This document shows positions 4,684 to 7,282 of a stretch of 7,282 bases of DNA, one piece after another. The stretch's first letter is position 1, and every line of letters starts with the position of its first letter. Origin of the DNA: Fusobacterium sp. (lineage in GTDB: Bacteria; Fusobacteriota; Fusobacteriia; Fusobacteriales; Fusobacteriaceae); the NCBI GenBank assembly GCA_030527385.1, contig JAUNAY010000062.1, positions 1 to 7,282 on the forward strand, given 5' to 3'. Under the pieces are notes generated by a model, which was not told the DNA's origin, did no database searches, and saw nothing but the letters and a program-made list of their open reading frames with translations. A program made the translations under genes and the position numbers.

Positions 4684-6606
4684 TTATTTAGCTTTTGATC
4701 CAGTTGCTACCTCTTTAGCTACTTCAACAAGTCTAAGTCCATTTTTATCCTCTGTACTTAAAAGCATTCCTTGTGAAATTTCTCCTCTTAATTTTACTGG
4801 TTTTAAATTAGTTATAGCTAATACTTTCTTTCCTACTAGTTTTTCTGGCTCTGGATAAGCTTTGGCTATTCCAGAAACTATTTGTCTAGCGTGATCTCCT
4901 AAACTTACTTTAAATTTAAGTAACTTGTCTGCTCCTTTTATTTTTCCTGCTTCTAATATCTCAACTACTTGTATTTTTAATTTATCAAATTCTGATATAT
5001 CTATTGCATTTTCTATTACAAGATCAGGATTGATTGCCATAGGATCTATCTTTGGTTCTAATGCTTCTAAATCTAATCTTGGGAATATAGGCTCTGCATT
5101 TCCTAATATATGTCCTGCTTCTAATAAATCCCAACCTTCTATTTCAGATACTAAAGCATTTCTTACTTCTTTTTGTACCCCTAGTTGATCCCAAATTTTT
5201 TGAGCTGATTCAGGCATATAAGGATAAATCATTACAGCTACCTTGTAAAGTCCATTTACTAAATGGTTCATTACTACTGCTAATCTATCTTTTTTAGTTT
5301 CATCTTTTGCAAGAGCCCAAGGCATTGTTTCATCAATATATTTATTTAATCTTGAAATAAATTTCCATAATGATTCAAGAGCCTTTGAGAATTGAACTAT
5401 ATCCATTTGCTCATTTACTTCTTTTAATGTTTCTATCCATAATTTTTCTATTTCATCATCAAAGCTATCTCTTTCTGTTCCTAAAGTTATAACTCCACCA
5501 AAATATTTTTTATACATTCCTAAAGTTCTATTTAATAAATTTCCTAAATCATTTGCTAGATCTGAATTTATTCTAGTTACAACTGATTTTGTTGAGTAGT
5601 CTCCATCATTTCCAAATTGAACCTCTCTTAAAAGGCAATATCTAAAGGCATCTACTCCATATTTTTTTGTTTCTGCAACTGGATCTACAACATTACCTTT
5701 TGATTTAGACATCTTTTCACCTTCAGAAGTCCACCAACCGTGTGCTACTATATTATCAGGTAATTTTATTCCAGCTGAAAGAAGCATACAAGGCCAAATA
5801 ATAGCGTGGAATCTTACAATATCTTTTCCTAATAGATGAACTACGTGACCATTTGTCCAATATTTTTCAAATTTTTCTGGATCATTTTCATAACCAGTAG
5901 CTGTTAAATAGTTTGTTAAAGCATCAAACCAAACATATGTAATATGTCCAGGAGCAAACTCTATTGGAATTCCCCATTCAAATGTATTTCTTGAAATTGA
6001 AAGATCTTGTAATCCTTGTTTAATAAATGAGATAACTTCATTTCTTCTTGAACGTGGTAAAATAAAATCTGGGTGTGATTCTATATGTTCTAATAAAGCA
6101 TCTTGATATTTTGACATTTTAAAGAAATATGATTCTTCTTTTACTACTCTAAGCTCTTTCCCACAATCAGGACAACAATTTCCATTTACTATTTGATTTT
6201 CAGGAACGAAAGTTTCACAAGAAACACAATATTTTCCTGAGTATTCCCCTTTATATATATCTCCATTTTCATAAACTTTTTTTAATATCTTCTTTACTGC
6301 ATCTTTATGTCTTGATTCAGTTGTTCTTATAAAATCTGTATACTCTATATTTAAAGCTTTCCACATCTCTACAAATTTAGGTGCCATTATATCTGTCCAT
6401 TGTTGAGGTGTATACCCTTTCATCTTTGCTGTTTCTTCAACTTTTTGCCCGTGTTCATCTGTTCCAGTAAGAAAAAATACATCATACCCCATAGTTTTTT
6501 TGTATCTAGCTAAAACGTCAGCAGCTATTGTAGTGTAGGCACTTCCTACGTGCGGATCTCCATTTACATAATAAATAGGTGTTGTTACATAAAAACTTTT
6601 ACTCAT
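4684..6606 (-). CDS. metG: Methionyl-tRNA synthetase with C-terminal tRNA-binding domain
   Basis: MetG charges tRNA-Met with methionine using ATP and is essential for initiation and elongation. The 640-residue protein is complete. A class I catalytic domain carries the HIGH motif as HVGS (19-22) and KMSKS at 298-302. A zinc knuckle in the connective peptide uses C127, C130, C145 and C148. A helical anticodon-binding domain follows (about 345-500), then a linker and a C-terminal Trbp111/EMAP-II-like OB-fold tRNA-binding domain (about 537-640) that supports dimerisation and tRNA affinity. This single-knuckle, fused-tail form is common in Fusobacteria and clostridia. The start has a ribosome binding site, AGGAGAGG, six or fewer bases upstream. 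It sits 26 bases after the acyltransferase stop and 25 before galU, so it is the middle gene of an apparent operon. No T-box or SAM leader is visible in the short gap; any leader would be upstream of the window. Confidence 0.98.
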   Translation of the reverse strand: MSKSFYVTTPIYYVNGDPHVGSAYTTIAADVLARYKKTMGYDVFFLTGTDEHGQKVEETAKMKGYTPQQWTDIMAPKFVEMWKALNIEYTDFIRTTESRHKDAVKKILKKVYENGDIYKGEYSGKYCVSCETFVPENQIVNGNCCPDCGKELRVVKEESYFFKMSKYQDALLEHIESHPDFILPRSRRNEVISFIKQGLQDLSISRNTFEWGIPIEFAPGHITYVWFDALTNYLTATGYENDPEKFEKYWTNGHVVHLLGKDIVRFHAIIWPCMLLSAGIKLPDNIVAHGWWTSEGEKMSKSKGNVVDPVAETKKYGVDAFRYCLLREVQFGNDGDYSTKSVVTRINSDLANDLGNLLNRTLGMYKKYFGGVITLGTERDSFDDEIEKLWIETLKEVNEQMDIVQFSKALESLWKFISRLNKYIDETMPWALAKDETKKDRLAVVMNHLVNGLYKVAVMIYPYMPESAQKIWDQLGVQKEVRNALVSEIEGWDLLEAGHILGNAEPIFPRLDLEALEPKIDPMAINPDLVIENAIDISEFDKLKIQVVEILEAGKIKGADKLLKFKVSLGDHARQIVSGIAKAYPEPEKLVGKKVLAITNLKPVKLRGEISQGMLLSTEDKNGLRLVEVAKEVATGSKAK

Positions 6607-6632
6607 TTACCTCTCCTTTTACTAGACAATTA

Positions 6633-7274
6633 TTAAAACTGTTTTTCAGCTTCTCTATCTAGTTCATTAAGTTTATTTTTTAATAATTCACAGTATTTAT
6701 CTATATCTGCATCTTTAGGTATCTCTATTGGATCTCCCATCAGAAATACCATTGTTGTAAAAGGCTTAGGAAATTGAAATTTATCCCAAGCTTTATTAAA
6801 TATCCATTTATCTTTATAAGCTCCACCAACTGGAACTATATACTTTTTACCTTTTTGAGCTAAATATACCATTCCTGGTTTCACTTCATATATTGGTCCT
6901 TTAGGTCCATCAACTGGTGTTCCTATACTATATCCCTGCTTCATCAATTTTATTAATGAAATCAAACTTGAAGTTGAGTTTTTATCCGATGAACCTCTAA
7001 CCATATGAAATCCCATTTTTTCTAAAGGAACAGATATTAATTCTCCATCTTTTGAAGGACTTGCAAGAACTGCCCTCTTTTCTATATAATCCAAACATAA
7101 ACTTGGTATTATTAATTTATTATGCCAAAAAGCAAAGATATAGCTCTCCTCATTCTCTTTTACCTTTTCATTTTTTATAATTTTAACTTTTAACGTCTTA
7201 CTAATCAATTTTAGTAGATAGTAAAGTATTAACCCATATCTTCTATACTTGATAGTTTCCTTTTCTTTACTCAT
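6633..7274 (-). CDS. DUF374 lysophospholipid acyltransferase family protein
   Basis: The 213-residue protein matches the DUF374 branch of the glycerolipid and lipid A acyltransferase superfamily. Visible motifs are FWHNKL (49-54) with the probable catalytic His51, SPSKDGELI (72-80), RGSSDKNST (93-101), DGPKGP (122-127) and KPGMVYLAQ (132-140). Relatives transfer acyl chains at the inner membrane, probably in lipid A or phospholipid synthesis; the exact acceptor is not known for this group. A short hydrophobic stretch near residues 14-24 (GLILYYLLKLI) may anchor it to the membrane. The ATG at 7274 is preceded by GAGAAATT, a weak site, and the window ends eight bases later with no in-frame stop, so an upstream extension cannot be excluded, though the protein looks full-length. 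It is the first visible gene of the metG-galU operon and links it to envelope building. Confidence 0.85.
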   Translation of the reverse strand: MSKEKETIKYRRYGLILYYLLKLISKTLKVKIIKNEKVKENEESYIFAFWHNKLIIPSLCLDYIEKRAVLASPSKDGELISVPLEKMGFHMVRGSSDKNSTSSLISLIKLMKQGYSIGTPVDGPKGPIYEVKPGMVYLAQKGKKYIVPVGGAYKDKWIFNKAWDKFQFPKPFTTMVFLMGDPIEIPKDADIDKYCELLKNKLNELDREAEKQF

Positions 7275-7282
7275 AATTTCTC

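Noticed and set aside
6607..6632. T-box or SAM riboswitch directly before metG
   Set aside because: The gap to the upstream gene is only 26 bases and holds just the ribosome binding site; any such element would have to lie before the acyltransferase, outside the window.
1..7282. CRISPR array, tRNA or rRNA gene, insertion sequence, prophage or attachment site
   Set aside because: No spaced direct repeats, cloverleaf with conserved T-loop, transposase or integrase motifs, or terminal inverted repeats were found. Almost all the sequence is accounted for by intact genes.

Overview
The window is very AT-rich, with closely packed genes, strong purine-rich Shine-Dalgarno sites and AT-ending codons. 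The gene content is a MetG with a fused C-terminal tRNA-binding domain, GalU, a DUF374 lysophospholipid acyltransferase, MnmH and a YwqK/MORN repeat protein. With the base composition, this fits a Fusobacterium-like organism best; a low-GC Firmicute is the alternative. The assignment is inferred from overall character and not from a marker gene.

Layout. At 1-34 (minus) are the first eleven codons of a gene that leaves the window, with its own extended -10 promoter. At 103-1149 (minus) is a zinc-dependent medium-chain alcohol dehydrogenase. A divergent promoter region (about 1150-1313) separates it from mnmH (1314-2342, plus), a tRNA 2-selenouridine synthase. mnmH converges on a MORN/YwqK-type repeat protein (2395-2946, minus), and the two share one hairpin terminator that can work in both directions. 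Further right, all on the minus strand, come a small SGNH/GDSL-type hydrolase (3102-3698), galU (3777-4658), metG (4684-6606) and a DUF374 acyltransferase (6633-7274). The last three are separated by only about 25 bases, each gap carrying a ribosome binding site. They look like one operon transcribed in the order acyltransferase-metG-galU and ending at a hairpin terminator at about 3727-3752. Its promoter lies beyond the right edge.

How the genes relate. The operon joins protein synthesis (Met-tRNA charging) with cell-envelope precursor supply (UDP-glucose from GalU) and lipid acylation. mnmH is a second, independent tRNA-related gene that modifies the wobble uridine. The dehydrogenase, hydrolase and repeat protein look like single accessory genes. 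Two starts are corrected from the longest open frames: mnmH begins at 1314, not 1281, and galU at 4658, not 4673.

No known or convincing new defence or mobile system was found. The most striking signal is compositional. The tetranucleotide CATG occurs once in 7282 bases, while GATC, a palindrome of identical composition, occurs about 19 times. Histidine codons switch from CAT to CAC almost whenever the next codon begins with G. This suggests long-term selection against CATG, for example by a restriction-modification system elsewhere in the genome.
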